Assembly (NCBI GenBank): GCA_037576195.1
Contig: CM075101.1
Span: forward strand, 37,200,001 to 37,264,000
Reading direction: 5' to 3'
Length of the DNA stretch: 64,000 nt
Source: Phytoseiulus persimilis
Lineage: Eukaryota > Arthropoda > Arachnida > Mesostigmata > Phytoseiidae
The notes below the pieces were generated by a model. That model did not search any database, had not been told where the DNA came from, and saw only the letters and a list, made by a program, of their open reading frames with translations. Made by a program: the position numbers and the translations under genes. This document shows positions 1 through 10,974 of this stretch, in pieces (the stretch's first letter is position 1; each line of letters starts with the position of its first letter).

Positions 1-149
1 TACCCACATTACACTTGTAGTTGGCGAGTCCGGAAATAAACGAATACAAACCATATGCATAGCCGTGTTCTTGAATAGAGATCCCCGAATTATTCCAGAG
101 GAAAGTCGAGACGAGGTTACGAATTCCCTAACGCGCACTCTTCTTTCAG

Positions 150-196
150 GCTCCACGCTGGATGATTCCGGGCTCGGCAGCGCATCGTTGATCTGA
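150..196 (+). CDS. Candidate short terminal exon without zinc finger
   Basis: A good acceptor (ttctttcag) ends at 149. Two bases plus 14 codons follow in the shared cassette phase, with TGA at 194-196 and AATAAA at 215-220. The tail is rich in Ser, Gly and Asp and has no recognisable domain. It could be a genuine fingerless isoform tail or a chance open stretch. Confidence 0.35.
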
Positions 197-356
197 AATC
201 GGTTGAGGAGCTATAATAAACTTGGTGTTTGTTCGCCGATCCACAGCCTGATCGATGCTCGAATTTCAGCAAAACGTCTCGCAGCCCATACGGAAGCAAA
301 GCTAGCTTTGGTTTTCGTCGGGACCGAGCTCAACCTGGGACCTCTCAACTTTTCAG

Positions 357-736
357 ATCTTGAATCTTCCTATGAAGTCGAAGAAGAGGACGTCAGGATG
401 GTGGCCCACGAGGAAGTCAGCTTCGGTTTTTACAATCAACTCCAAGAGCGCTTCGGGCCCGAGCATTACCGTCGCCTCGGAGGGCTGTACTACTGCAGAT
501 TTTGTCCTTACACTAACGCTGTTTGTAAGAGTCTAAAGAAGCATTTCTACCAACACCACGCTGCTATGAGACCCTACGTGTGCTCGTATTGTCCGAAAAC
601 TTTCGCTGCAAGGAGTCCCTTGGTCCGTCACATTCGCACCGTACATTTGAAGCAAAGACCGTATGGTTGTTCTCACTGCGATATGTCATACACTAGCTCA
701 ACGTCTCTGAACAAACATATAAGAACTGCGCACTGA
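357..736 (+). CDS. Alternative terminal exon with three C2H2 fingers
   Basis: The acceptor cctctcaacttttcag ends at 356. The bases AT complete the split codon and the frame runs to TGA at 734-736, about 125 residues. An acidic spacer (EVEEEDVRM) leads to three fingers beginning YYCRFC, YVCSYC and YGCSHC, each closing with HxxxxH-type pairs (HFYQHH, HIRTVH, HIRTAH). Linkers are short (AAMRP, LKQRP) rather than TGEKP. The open frame extends upstream to 203, but only the part after the acceptor fits the array. The HLKQRPY linker recurs in the cassette at 32,780. Confidence 0.85.
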
Positions 737-1346
737 AGATACTCCAGGAAACGTTTCGTGAAATCGTTCCGCTCATCAGCTGATTGGATCGAATCAATAA
801 GAACGTTCTAGTCATTCACTCAACCTCCAGATGAAGGGTCCCTCTGTACAGATGGCTCATCATTTGTTCCCTTGTGGCGCTGTCGTTGCTGTAGGGAGCT
901 GTCTTTCCAATCTGACTCTGGGGCAGGATGATGCGATGCCTGGCTTCAGTATTTTTCCATTCAGTATTCAATATATCTGGAGAAGGCAACCTGCTGAAGC
1001 TCGCGTGAGTCACTCCCGCTATTGGTGGGTCAGCGAGCTCGATCGTCTCTGCCAGTGAGATTCATCCAGTTTGCTACAAAATGACAGTAAAATCATTCCC
1101 CTACGGCGATACCAAACTGCTACCGGACAATTTCAATCTGGAGCCAGTTGATCCACGGTCACCCATCCCCGCTTTAGATGTGAACGCATAATATACTCAT
1201 CGAAAGGGAGCACTCCCTGGGCTCGACGTCAGCTCTCAGGGGAACTCTGACTTTTTGGTAACGTTTGGATCGCCTCTTCCGAATCAGAGTGGTGAACAGG
1301 TGACCAATAATAGTACTCTGAGACCCATATTGTGATCGTGTGTTAT
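737..1346 (+). other. Stretch between cassettes, nothing recognised
   Basis: Open stretches on both strands are short (75 codons or fewer) and carry no domain motif. No AATAAA was found here for the preceding cassette, so its 3' end is undefined. Confidence 0.5.
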
Positions 1347-3226
1347 GTTCTCATGTTGGGCTCTCACGACTCAGAATAGAAAACAGGCGTCTATTCGGAG
1401 AGCCCATGCGTATGGTTTCATGATGTCTCGATTGGGCGCAATAAATTATTGAAAGTGACCACCACAAGGCTGTTGAGGGCTATCTCCGATCAATACCAGC
1501 TGGTCTGTCAACGGCTCTCCGAAATTGCTGACGTCCCGTATCGAGGCAGCATGCAGCGAGAGTCTTGAACAGCGGTCAGCTCGGAAATGGGGGTGCGCGA
1601 CTCAGACGCTAGGTGCAGGGAATGTACACCTCTCAAGGCTCACGAGGAGTGAGGTACGTCATTGTTCGCATACAATGCTAACGAAAATTCTCCTTGCAGA
1701 GACGTAGCGAGAACGTCGTAACTGTTGGCGGTTAGGTTGTCCCGGCTTGCTTGGCCGTTCTCTTCGTCCATCTCATCTTAACCACCATTACAAGCTACTC
1801 GGTTTCCAATCGTTGATCCAGCACATGCAGAACCCGAATGAATAAAGCTGATGGTCAGGAGCGAGACGATCACAGACTGAAGCGAAGGTTACAAATTGCA
1901 TCGTTTTCAGACAATCTTAGGGTCTCCATTGAGCCCATAAACATCTATGGCAACGACCATGCCCGCGATCGCAGGATTGTGAGAATTGAGGAGCGGAAAG
2001 ATGGAGAACAGGGTGAAGAAGAACCGCCACCAAAGTCAGCGCTGGCGAGGGCATCAACCGAGGGGTCTGAACAAGGACGATCCTGTACTCCGTCAGATGA
2101 ATCAGCACTCAAAGATGACGAGAAATTCAACAGCAAGCTCCATTGTGCCGGAAACGGCCGCCAAACGGATGGCGTTTATTATTGTGCTCTGTGTGACTAC
2201 AAGCATCCAAATTACGTCTCGATTCGAGATCACTTTTATAAAAATCATCAAACCGCGTCTACATTGAAGTGCTCGTACTGCGAGCGGTTCTCATGTTGGG
2301 CTCTCACGACTCAGAATAGAAAACAGGCGTCTATTCGGAGAGCCCATGCGTATGGTTTCATGATGTCTCGATTGGGCGCAATAAATTATTGAAAGTGACC
2401 ACCACAAGGCTGTTGAGGGCTATCTCCGATCAATACCAGCTGGTCTGTCAACGGCTCTCCGAAATTGCTGACGTCCCGTATCGAGGCAGCATGCAGCGAG
2501 AGTCTTGAACAGCGGTCAGCTCGGAAATGGGGGTGCGCGACTCAGACGCTAGGTGCAGGGAATGTACACCTCTCAAGGCTCACGAGGAGTGAGGTACGTC
2601 ATTGTTCGCATACAATGCTAACGAAAATTCTCCTTGCAGAGACGTAGCGAGAACGTCGTAACTGTTGGCGGTTAGGTTGTCCCGGCTTGCTTGGCCGTTC
2701 TCTTCGTCCATCTCATCTTAACCACCATTACAAGCTACTCGGTTTCCAATCGTTGATCCAGCACATGCAGAACCCGAATGAATAAAGCTGATGGTCAGGA
2801 GCGAGACGATCACAGACTGAAGCGAAGGTTACAAATTGCATCGTTTTCAGACAATCTTAGGGTCTCCATTGAGCCCATAAACATCTATGGCAACGACCAT
2901 GCCCGCGATCGCAGGATTGTGAGAATTGAGGAGCGGAAAGATGGAGAACAGGGTGAAGAAGAACCGCCACCAAAGTCAGCGCTGGCGAGGGCATCAACCG
3001 AGGGGTCTGAACAAGGACGATCCTGTACTCCGTCAGATGAATCAGCACTCAAAGATGACGAGAAATTCAACAGCAAGCTCCATTGTGCCGGAAACGGCCG
3101 CCAAACGGATGGCGTTTATTATTGTGCTCTGTGTGACTACAAGCATCCAAATTACGTCTCGATTCGAGATCACTTTTATAAAAATCATCAAACCGCGTCT
3201 ACATTGAAGTGCTCGTACTGCGAGCG
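1347..3226 (+). repeat. Direct tandem duplication, two 940-bp copies
   Basis: Copies at 1347-2286 and 2287-3226 appear identical wherever compared; the same open frames recur exactly 940 bp apart. Each copy carries an upstream stretch plus the 5' part of a zinc-finger cassette. The breakpoint falls inside the second finger, so only the downstream copy keeps an intact cassette. Identity implies a very recent event, a polymorphism or an assembly error. Confidence 0.9.
1911..2392 (+). pseudogene. Truncated chimeric copy of the zinc-finger cassette
   Basis: The acceptor gcatcgttttcag ends at 1910, as in the intact copy. Finger 1 (YYCALC...HFYKNH) is complete. After the two cysteines of finger 2 (LKCSYC) the duplication junction at 2286/2287 replaces the rest with about 35 unrelated residues ending at TGA 2390-2392. 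An AATAAA at 2380-2385 lies just before the stop. It could still produce a one-finger tail, so it may be a newly formed variant rather than simply dead. Confidence 0.7.
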
Positions 3227-3377
3227 GAAATTCCTTCGCGGAGCGAGACTCGACGATCACGTTCGGTCGAAGCACACAAACGAGAAGCCGTTCAGATGTG
3301 ATAAATGCTCCAAATGCTTCGCCTCCAGCTCAGCAAGGATCATGCATCTCAAATCTTCGCACGTAAAGAAGAAGTAG
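2851..3377 (+). CDS. Alternative terminal exon with three C2H2 fingers
   Basis: The acceptor gcatcgttttcag ends at 2850. AC completes the split codon and the frame is open to TAG at 3375-3377, about 174 residues. An acidic, proline-containing linker (EERKDGEQGEEEPPP) precedes fingers YYCALC...HFYKNH, LKCSYC...HVRSKH and FRCDKC...HLKSSH, with a TNEKPF linker before the third. AATAAA lies at 3551-3556. Upstream ATG codons at 2778 and 2926 are not needed because the exon is entered by splicing. Confidence 0.87.
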
Positions 3378-3986
3378 TTCCGGGAACAGTGACTGAAAGC
3401 ATCTTACATACACTGATCTCTCTTGGACCTCACTTCGGGAGGCCATAAAGCTTCCGTGTAGGCGAAAGCTACCGAGATTCTGAACCTGAAGTTTTCTGAC
3501 GAATCCTAGAGGAGACTCTCGTGGGTCGCCGTCAAACAACAGACAACGAGAATAAAAACATCTCTTTTGGGTCGAAACCCAAGCCATGTCTCATGGGAAT
3601 GAGCTCTGCTCGGATCCGGGAATGGACGGAGTTAGGAGTGTTGTATCTCGGTAAACATCACTGCATACCCTGCGGGAAACCCCACTGGCGTCCATATCGA
3701 GCGACTTTTCCGGCTGTCTGTTATGCGACAGGGCACAGATCGAGGAATGTTCGAGGGAGGAAACAATCTCCCCTCGTCGTTATCCGCTCTCCCGGATTAC
3801 GTCGAATTATTCTCCTTATGAATAAGACGTTTGAGGGGGGCAGGGTTGGGGCCATATTGATTCAAATTGTAGGAGACATTCCAGCCAAGGCACCAGTCGT
3901 CATCGGAATTCATGAGACAGCTCATCAATCCACCCATGAAACGCGCCTCAGGTCGTCTTTGAAGCGCTCTCGACCGCTCACGCTCA

Positions 3987-4229
3987 TTGTGCAAGGGCCT
4001 GTCCCCAACGAGCACAAATATTCCAAGGACGGCTCCTTATACATCGCAGTGCGATATCTTCCGAACGCATCACACTGGCGCCAAACATCATTTCTATCGA
4101 CAGCACGACTTGATGCCTTTCCAGTGTCAGTCTTGTAACATCCGGAGTTTCTTGATCGGAGAATCTACAACACGCTCCTGTGGAACAATTGACCTTTATC
4201 GTAGCCGATCCTCTGATTATGCGCTATGA
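3987..4229 (+). pseudogene. Decayed C2H2 cassette
   Basis: This frame reads YTSQCDIF...HHFYRQH then MPFQCQSCN, aligning with the fingers at 357 (HFYQHH) and 2851 (HFYKNH). The first cysteine of finger 1 is Thr, the usual KDGSLY lead-in sits one frame away (about 4,015-4,035), and finger 2 breaks down after its two cysteines. No in-phase acceptor was found. I read it as a relic paralogue of the two preceding cassettes. The 205-codon frame 3521-4138 overlaps it and may contain the old spacer, but is not a gene by itself. Confidence 0.55.
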
Positions 4230-5199
4230 ACATTGTTTCATTCATTCGATCATCCAGATATTTGTTTGACGAGTGGCTCGTTGAAACTCTTGTCAGGGGT
4301 GAGCTCGGTTTTCACGGCTTAGTCAGCCAACTATTTTAGGGGTGGCTCCTCGTTAATTTATGTCAAACCTCAATATTTATGTCTCCCACCGCGTGGAATT
4401 CTGGAGGGGCCAGTTTGGACAATATCACATGACGCTTCTTCCTTGTGGGAAGACACAGTGGTATGTCCAAGGGAGCCGACGGCAACCAGTTGATTTGAAT
4501 AAATGGTATACCGAGAGCTCCCATCAAGATCAACAGAATGCTGGCGTTTGCTCAATGCAGTTCCTTTCACAGATGGGTACCAGAGCTGCCGCGATCCTAG
4601 CACTCCTAGCTGTCTACGACGCATTGTTTTCCCGCTTCTTGGGAAATATTTCCTGAAGTTCCAAGCACTTCTTCCGCCCTCTCCCGTCTGACCGCATGAA
4701 TCAAAGACACGTCTACAATTCTCTGCCTCGCCCTCCGACTGGAATACTAGACGTGAGCCGGCGGCCCATTCATGTCGCTGCAGGCGACATCGAGAGATGT
4801 CAACTGACTCCGTACGCCCTGGTCGAGCCCGGGAGAAATAAAGGTCGAGTGGATAGTCCACCGAGCTGAGCAACGTCGGGAGCTTCATACTGAAAGCGAG
4901 ATCCAGCACAGGCAGATCTGAGTTCCGGATTCAGCTAATTCAGTCGTTTTCCTTCCAGGCATATGATTAGTTATGCTGAGTTTCCCATTCGTTCTTCTCG
5001 CTCCTGCAAACTACCATTTTGATGTTTTTGAATAAATATTTGACTTTTTGTTTCGTTTTTCCTTGTTGTTGTTTCGATGACGAACCGTATCCGCGAAGCT
5101 GCCTTCACAGGCTTCTCATTAGAAACTCTCCTTGCTCGAGAGTTCATGCAGACTGAGATCATTTCGTTCGGGTATTAAATGTTGAGTTTCGTCTTCCAG
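4230..5199 (+). other. Stretch between cassettes with weak terminal-exon signals
   Basis: Two acceptor-like sites occur. One ends at 4750 (ggaatactag) and opens a phase-matched frame to TGA 4867-4869 with AATAAA at 4837-4842. The other (ttttccttccag, ending 4958) meets a stop after one codon, with AATAAA at 5029. Neither shows a domain. Confidence 0.3.
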
Positions 5200-5760
5200 A
5201 TGACTTCTTCTCCAACAATGAATTCTACGGCGATATTTCGCGTCTCATGGAGCAGAACAATAATTCGCCGAGCGTCAAGTTTGGTGACCCGCTCATGCAG
5301 GATGTCGCTGGGAAGATGCTGAGATTCAATAGAGAAAGTGACATCCACAAAGTATTTCAAGAAGATGAGTTCATCGTTCGCGATCCGGACGAACGGTATG
5401 ACAAGCATTCCTCCACCGAGCTTGCGTGCTTCGATGAAGATTCAGGAGCAATTTCCCGTAAATCCCGCTTCTCCTTACAGATTCCGCTGCACGTTTTGCG
5501 AGCACAGGACTTCGTCTCGTTCGCGATGCCGGGAGCATGTGCGAACACACACTGGGGTCAAGCCGTATCAATGCGCGATTTGCGGCCGTTGCTTCAACAA
5601 ACGAGAATGCCGCGACAATCACGTGCGCTCAAGGCACACATTGGAGAAGCCCTACAATTGCAACTTATGTCCGAAATCCTACTCGTCATCGGCTGCCCTG
5701 GCGGTCCATCGAAAGACATGTCGTATTCGACACCAACTCGCCAATGAGCAAACTCAGTAG
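5200..5760 (+). CDS. Split alternative terminal exon with C2H2/C2HC fingers
   Basis: The acceptor gtttcgtcttccag ends at 5199. Exon part one is 5200-5395, an 85-nt intron runs 5396-5480 (GTATGA to TTACAG), and part two is 5481-5760. Joining restores one frame across two that are each open alone. The joined sequence IVRDPDE-RFRCTFC matches the cassette at 8177 (SVRDPDG-SFRCLVC), which confirms the intron. Fingers: FRCTFC...HVRTH, a TGVKPY linker, YQCAIC...HVRSRH, and a C2HC finger YNCNLC...HRKTC. Part one is a spacer containing FGDPLMQDVAGK. Stop TAG is at 5758-5760. Confidence 0.85.
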
Positions 5761-7832
5761 AGCTTTTTTTCAGAATTCCTCAGCAAGAACGATTTTACAG
5801 TAAAAACGAGCCCGGTGACAAACCCTGGTAGAATACGGCTCCACGAGGAGAGTTCCCCAGCGAACCTCTAGCCTGAAGTTGACGTCGCGGCGTCGACACC
5901 AAACCGACTTTCCGGTTCCGGCGTCGCTGAGAAACCCCTGAGGAGCCTGACTGGAAACATAATAGTCAGCGATATCGGAGGAACCGTTAAAGAATACATT
6001 CCACTCATTATGGCATAGTTGATAGACAAACAGCTGACCATATCGCTGAGTAGACCACACTCGCAAGTTCGATCTGGTTTGAAGCGACATGTCGCCCTCA
6101 GCAAACACCGATCACGACCGTGATCCTGACTGTCATCTTTCCTGGCTCTCAAATTCACCGGAACTTTTGCCTGTTTCGTGTCGGTTCTCAAGGTACACAT
6201 GATTCCGCTTGTACGTCGAGTCTGATTGGTTCATCAGACATTCTACCTTATTTCTTGTCAGCCAACAAAAAATCACAATGCTCCTCAATTCGTTACTGGT
6301 TCACTGTTGCGGGTCGCCGGAAAATCCATACTTCGGACTGCATGACAGGGATGCTAAGGTGCTTTCGGAAATCGAAGAATTTCCCGGAGTTTCGAAACCG
6401 CCTGAGCTCCCGGCCACAGCGATCGGCTTGACCCCCGATGGAACCTGGAACTTGGAAGAAAATTTCTGATTGGAAAGTAGGCATAGCAGTATGTTTTACA
6501 GTCTTTTTGAAGATGTGGCTAGACGATATTTTAACCGCAGTATATTTCATGTATGAGGAACTTTTACTTCAAGCATTCCGAACAATCCCGGTAAACCGAG
6601 ACAACATTTATAGAGAAGATTGTTATCGAATGAACACTTATTGTTTACCCATTATAATATTCAACTTTTGTAACGATAGCGTGACCCGCGATGCGACGCC
6701 ATAGCATACCGAGCATTCATATATACATTCATACATAACATTCAAAGAAACGTCCGAACTCATGATCGCGAGCATTCTGAGCATGCAGAGAAACGGCATG
6801 GGAATGTATCTGTACACTGCAACCACAAGCGATGTGCCGTGCGTCCACAGATCCAGGGATTCCGATAATGTTCACCAAGGCCAATATTCCACCCTTTGGA
6901 AGCTGCCGAGCCACTACTTAAGATTTGATTATCGAGTAAATGGTTCGTTACCATTTTTTGTAAGGAGGAGGAAGACAGGAACTTCCAGCAACAGAAGCCC
7001 TCGAAACTATTGCTCAGTGCCAGAGACTGAACCTTCTTTGTGGCGATTCTGTTGTATGCTCACATTTCTCTCACATTCCACCTACAGTTCGCTTGCCTGC
7101 TGCGGCAAACAGAGCGGCAGCGATCACCCCGGAGTAACCTGCGAGGCACAAAAACGGATAGCGGGGCGACTTTGAATAATATCGAAGGACAGGTTCAGCT
7201 GCGACGTTTCCGAGAAGCACTGCAGCCATTGTCTGATATCACGATACAGTCTTCTTGCTACTCTTTTCCATCACTTTTCAAATAAGAGCAGTTTTCTACA
7301 CTGTGCCAAACTTCTGTTGATTTGACTTTATGTTTTTGAACTCTATCTCATCTAAGAAGTGTGCGGAAATGAAGAGTTCCCTTGGAGAGGATGTACTATC
7401 CACGCCAATCCAATACCCGGTATGCGAGTTGAATGCAACGAGCAGAATAAAAACTTTTTATTTTTTCGATTTGCTTCCGTTCCGAGCTGATTTGTCGTTC
7501 GACGGAGCGAGTGCCAAGACTTTCAGGCTCGAGACTGAGGTTTGAAAATGCTGAGTCGTTTGTTACTAGACTGTTAGAAGTGTACACCGAGATGATAACT
7601 CCAGAATTGATATCTTTGTATGTACAATCCCTCTACGAAGACTAAGAACGGTTCGCAGAGGAGGACGGCAAGGCTAACACAATAAAGATGGACTTCTAAG
7701 AACTAATTTTCTACCTTATGATCTCAGCGTCTTCTTTCCGTGGAATGTGGAAACCGAAGTAGTGCAAATCGTAGATGTCCACGCCAATTGCTGGAACGAG
7801 ACGAACACGTCTGACTTTCATTCTCCTTACAG
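5761..7832 (+). other. Long stretch between cassettes, no clear gene
   Basis: Many short frames occur without domain motifs. Around 7,085-7,150 the text FACLLRQ...SPRSNLRG recalls a decayed C2H2 finger split over two frames (CCGKQ in the next frame). AATAAA occurs at about 7,446 and 7,678 with no convincing exon in front. Confidence 0.4.
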
Positions 7833-7924
7833 GTGAACGCCCGCGATCCGAAGGGAGGGCGTCTTCATTGACCAAGTTCTCCATTGATGCTGATAACTGG
7901 GAACTTCACAGCATCCAATATTGA
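7833..7924 (+). CDS. Candidate short terminal exon starting with a GERP linker
   Basis: The acceptor ttctccttacag ends at 7832. With a shared G the first codons read G-E-R-P, the usual inter-finger linker, but no finger follows. The frame closes at 7922-7924 after 29 codons, and AATAAA is at 7998-8003. It may be the remnant of the second half of a split zinc-finger cassette, since intact split cassettes break at the same Gly codon. Confidence 0.35.
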
Positions 7925-8176
7925 GGGAACACCACTCCAGCTGCGAGTGGTCTGAGTATCGAAACTGCTCTTCCTTCCTATGTCACGCGTTTGATCCAAT
8001 AAATATTGCATTGACTCAGTCCTCCCCCATATTTGTTGATTATCTTTGCTCAATGTAGTTGATGGCATCTTGGGATTGGGTAACACAGAGTAGATGGTGT
8101 CTTGTCAATCCCTTCTCATCACCGCGGATATCCTACGAATCAGTTTATAATGAGAGTTTTAAAACGCTATCTACAG

Positions 8177-8607
8177 ACGTTCCTGACCCTCTGAAAGAAG
8201 ACATGGATCGCGCTCAACTTCACGCTGTTTTCAGCCATCTGTTTAGTGTTGTTTCGTCCCCGTCAACGTCTGCCTCGCAAAGCTCTAACACTGAAAGATC
8301 TCCCTGTCGCGACTTGGGAAACTTGTCAGTCCGCGATCCTGATGGATCTTTCCGATGTCTCGTTTGCAATTATAAATCCAACAGGAACATGAAAACCCAT
8401 CTAAGAACCCACACCGGCGAACGTCCATACGAGTGTGAATATTGCGGAAAAGGTTTCACTGTGCGGAGTGTAATGATGAATCATGTCCGGGCCATCCACA
8501 CCAAAGAGCGTCCATTTAAATGTGAGAAATGCGGTCAGGGCTTCCCTTCTACTCCGGCACTCTACGTGCACAGGAAAACCTGTCAAGGAGTTTCGAGTCC
8601 CATCTGA
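8177..8607 (+). CDS. Alternative terminal exon with C2H2/C2HC fingers
   Basis: The acceptor (acgctatctacag, weak pyrimidine tract) ends at 8176 in the shared phase. A Ser-rich spacer is followed by finger 1 FRCLVC...HLRTH, finger 2 YECEYC...HVRAIH and finger 3 FKCEKC...HRKTC (C2HC). Finger 1 has only ten residues between its second Cys and first His, two fewer than normal, so its fold may be compromised. It is the closest relative of the cassette at 5200. Stop TGA is at 8605-8607; the first AATAAA downstream is at about 9,285. Confidence 0.85.
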
Positions 8608-9580
8608 GAGCGCTCCAACAACTCACATTATACTCATCATTGGTTTCACGAGTTCGGGAGTCGGTTCCGCGTCCTGAAAATCATTGGTTGTGCTCAAGCG
8701 GCGAAGTCCGCAATCATATCTCGCCTGTAGCTTTGCCTCACGTTATATTTCCTCAAACTATCTGTACAAACCACCAACTCTGCATTCCTAGACTCAAATC
8801 ATAAATCTACTCATCGAGTGAGAGGTTCCCCTGGAACTCCTAATTGCAGGTCCTCGAGGCCTCTCGAGCTCTGTATGGCCTCCCTTATGAGAACCTTTTC
8901 GTGTTCGGAGAATCCAGCCCTGGGGACCTCAATATGATGACTGGAGGTAGAACAGTGCTCTATGAGCTCTGATTGTGCCACTCAGTGGCGTTCCGATTCC
9001 TTTCACCAGCAAGAACTCATTGCTTCCAAACTGCGTGCATTCTGGTGCCGAGATGAGGCGAATTGATTTATGATTTGAGTCATTCCGCTTATTATTGTTC
9101 TTGATTTTAATGTTCAAATCCTGTGTTTGCATAGGCATGGGGGAGCTATGCTCTGATATGCACCACTCAAACCATGATCTCATATTGTCTCGACGACTTC
9201 TCTCTTCTCGAAGGAGAATGACGGTTGATCTCATTTTTTTCTGATTCAGTTTGCCCTGTCGATTTGTTCGGTTCTTCTTAGAGAATAAATCCCACATTTT
9301 TTCTCGCTATTCGCTGATCATTTTCCGTCTGGCTCTCCATGCTTTCCTCCCTACCCCTAGTTCTATTCCCAGAGTGAACCGTAAGTCAATTATGCCTTTC
9401 ATTGAGCTAATTTGTGTTCCAAATTATGATAATAACTGAGGGGAAGTCAGAGTTCCGGAGAACATCACCTCTAGCTGTTATATTCCCATGGGCTGAGCTT
9501 GTTTCGTTCCACCGAAACTCCTGTGTGCTGAGCATCATTCGAAGGGATCGTTGGTTTTCTCTTCGCTAGCTTCTTCGCAG

Positions 9581-9789
9581 GCTGGGTTGGGGAGCATTTT
9601 CGTCGATCTTTGTCTCGATCAATTATTCATCCTTTCTTCGGGGGACCTCCACGAGGGCGCGATTCACGGAACAGTGAAGAACTGGAACGTCTTCGGTGCT
9701 TCTCTCGCGAACTCAAGTTTTCCAAGCTCCATCTTGTCTTATTCATCTGCGAACTCATCGAGCTCCATCGGCCATGCTCGTGCACATAA
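9581..9789 (+). CDS. Candidate fingerless terminal exon
   Basis: A strong acceptor (cgctagcttcttcgcag) ends at 9580. A phase-matched frame of about 68 codons is basic and Arg/Phe-rich, then Cys-containing (PCSC) before the stop at about 9,787-9,789, which overlaps CATAAA rather than AATAAA. No domain is recognised. Confidence 0.3.
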
Positions 9790-10576
9790 AGCGGAAACAT
9801 TCCGTATGTGACGTTGGCGGCAAGTCACTCTCACATGGATGAGACATGGAGGAGCAAAAATGAAGCCACAAGTCGCCTCCCGCTGAGTGGCGATCCACTC
9901 AACGCATTGGTTGTTCCAGCGTTCAAAATGGTCCGACCGAAGGCGCTTCCAGGTCACAACGAAAATCAGCCGCTAGGAGATTCCATGACTCACGTTCCGT
10001 AGTCGAATGCAATCAGTGCCATGTAATCATACAACCATTGCGTCGCTGCGTTATCGTCTTATGAAAACTCCATGCCAGGTAGATACTTTAGTTGAGAAGG
10101 ATCCCCTTGCTATGCATCTTCTTCCTCAGTTCAGGGAGAGGTGAACGTGGAACCGTCGAGCATCCGTGGAGACCCGGAGCATGAGTTAAGACAGACGGAC
10201 CTCAGAGCTACGACTTCAATTCCAAGAGTTTACATTGGGGAGAAGTAAACGAGGTCCACGATTCCTCGTAACTGATGCCGGTGGACGGATCTAGGAGAGA
10301 AAGAAGCTCTCTGATTGGAAAAGCTGCCTCGAAGGGGTATATTCGTTCGTTGAATCAATAATATGTTCTGGATGAATGCCGGGATGTCTGCACTCCGACT
10401 GGGTATCTATGGCATTCAATGGAGTATTCCCTGACTGAAATCAGTGCTGATCATGTTTTTCCTTCCAGAGAGATGAGAGCCCGTGCATTTTTCGGCTCAG
10501 CGGGCAAGGATCGACGAGACGAATCATGACTCCGCCGTGCGAGTATGCGCTGACTTTCGATGAATAAAGCTCTCAG

Positions 10577-10974
10577 TGATCTTCCGCTCATTCCCTGGCT
10601 CGATCTTTGGCGAGATGAAGGGAAAATTGTTTGGAAGACTCGGAACTATTGATTCAAATGCGCGAACTGCTCCTTCAGGAAATTCTCACCGTCGCCGCGG
10701 AAGACCTGGACGTGATATAAATTTCCCGATAACTATCGATGAAAATCCCAGCATCCACTCAGAGTCCCGGCGAATATTCCGATGCACTTTGTGCCTGTAT
10801 TCTACCACTGTCAAGGGCAGCATGGAATCGCATGTGCGGCGTCATACTGGAGAGAAACCTTTTCAATGCTCGGAGTGTGGTCGAGCATTCGCCCAGCGAG
10901 GCATCCTATACCGTCACTACCGAGAGGTTCACCAGAACTTCAAGAGGAATAACATTCGAATCGAAGAATATTAG
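10577..10974 (+). CDS. Alternative terminal exon with two C2H2 fingers
   Basis: Two acceptors fit the shared phase: aagctctcag ending 10576, and the better ctgctccttcag ending 10678. The frame encodes a basic spacer (HRRRGRPGRD, AT-hook-like), then FRCTLC...HVRRH, a TGEKPF linker and FQCSEC...HYREVH. Stop TAG is at 10972-10974. The GRPGR motif suggests minor-groove contact in addition to the fingers, an inference from motif resemblance only. Confidence 0.85.

Noticed and set aside
1525-2647. Identical 60-codon frames at 1525 and 2465
   Set aside because: They repeat because of the 940-bp duplication, and lie upstream of the cassette acceptor with no motif.
3521-4138. 205-codon frame as a protein-coding gene
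   Set aside because: No domain, no acceptor in phase, and it overlaps a better-explained decayed finger cassette in another frame.
5396-5480. Programmed frameshift in the cassette at 5200
   Set aside because: A GT-AG intron of 85 nt explains the frame change exactly and restores a junction conserved with the cassette at 8177.
5458-5480. A 23-nt mini-intron (gtaaat...ttacag)
   Set aside because: Too short for normal splicing, and it does not restore the finger frame; the longer donor at 5396 does.
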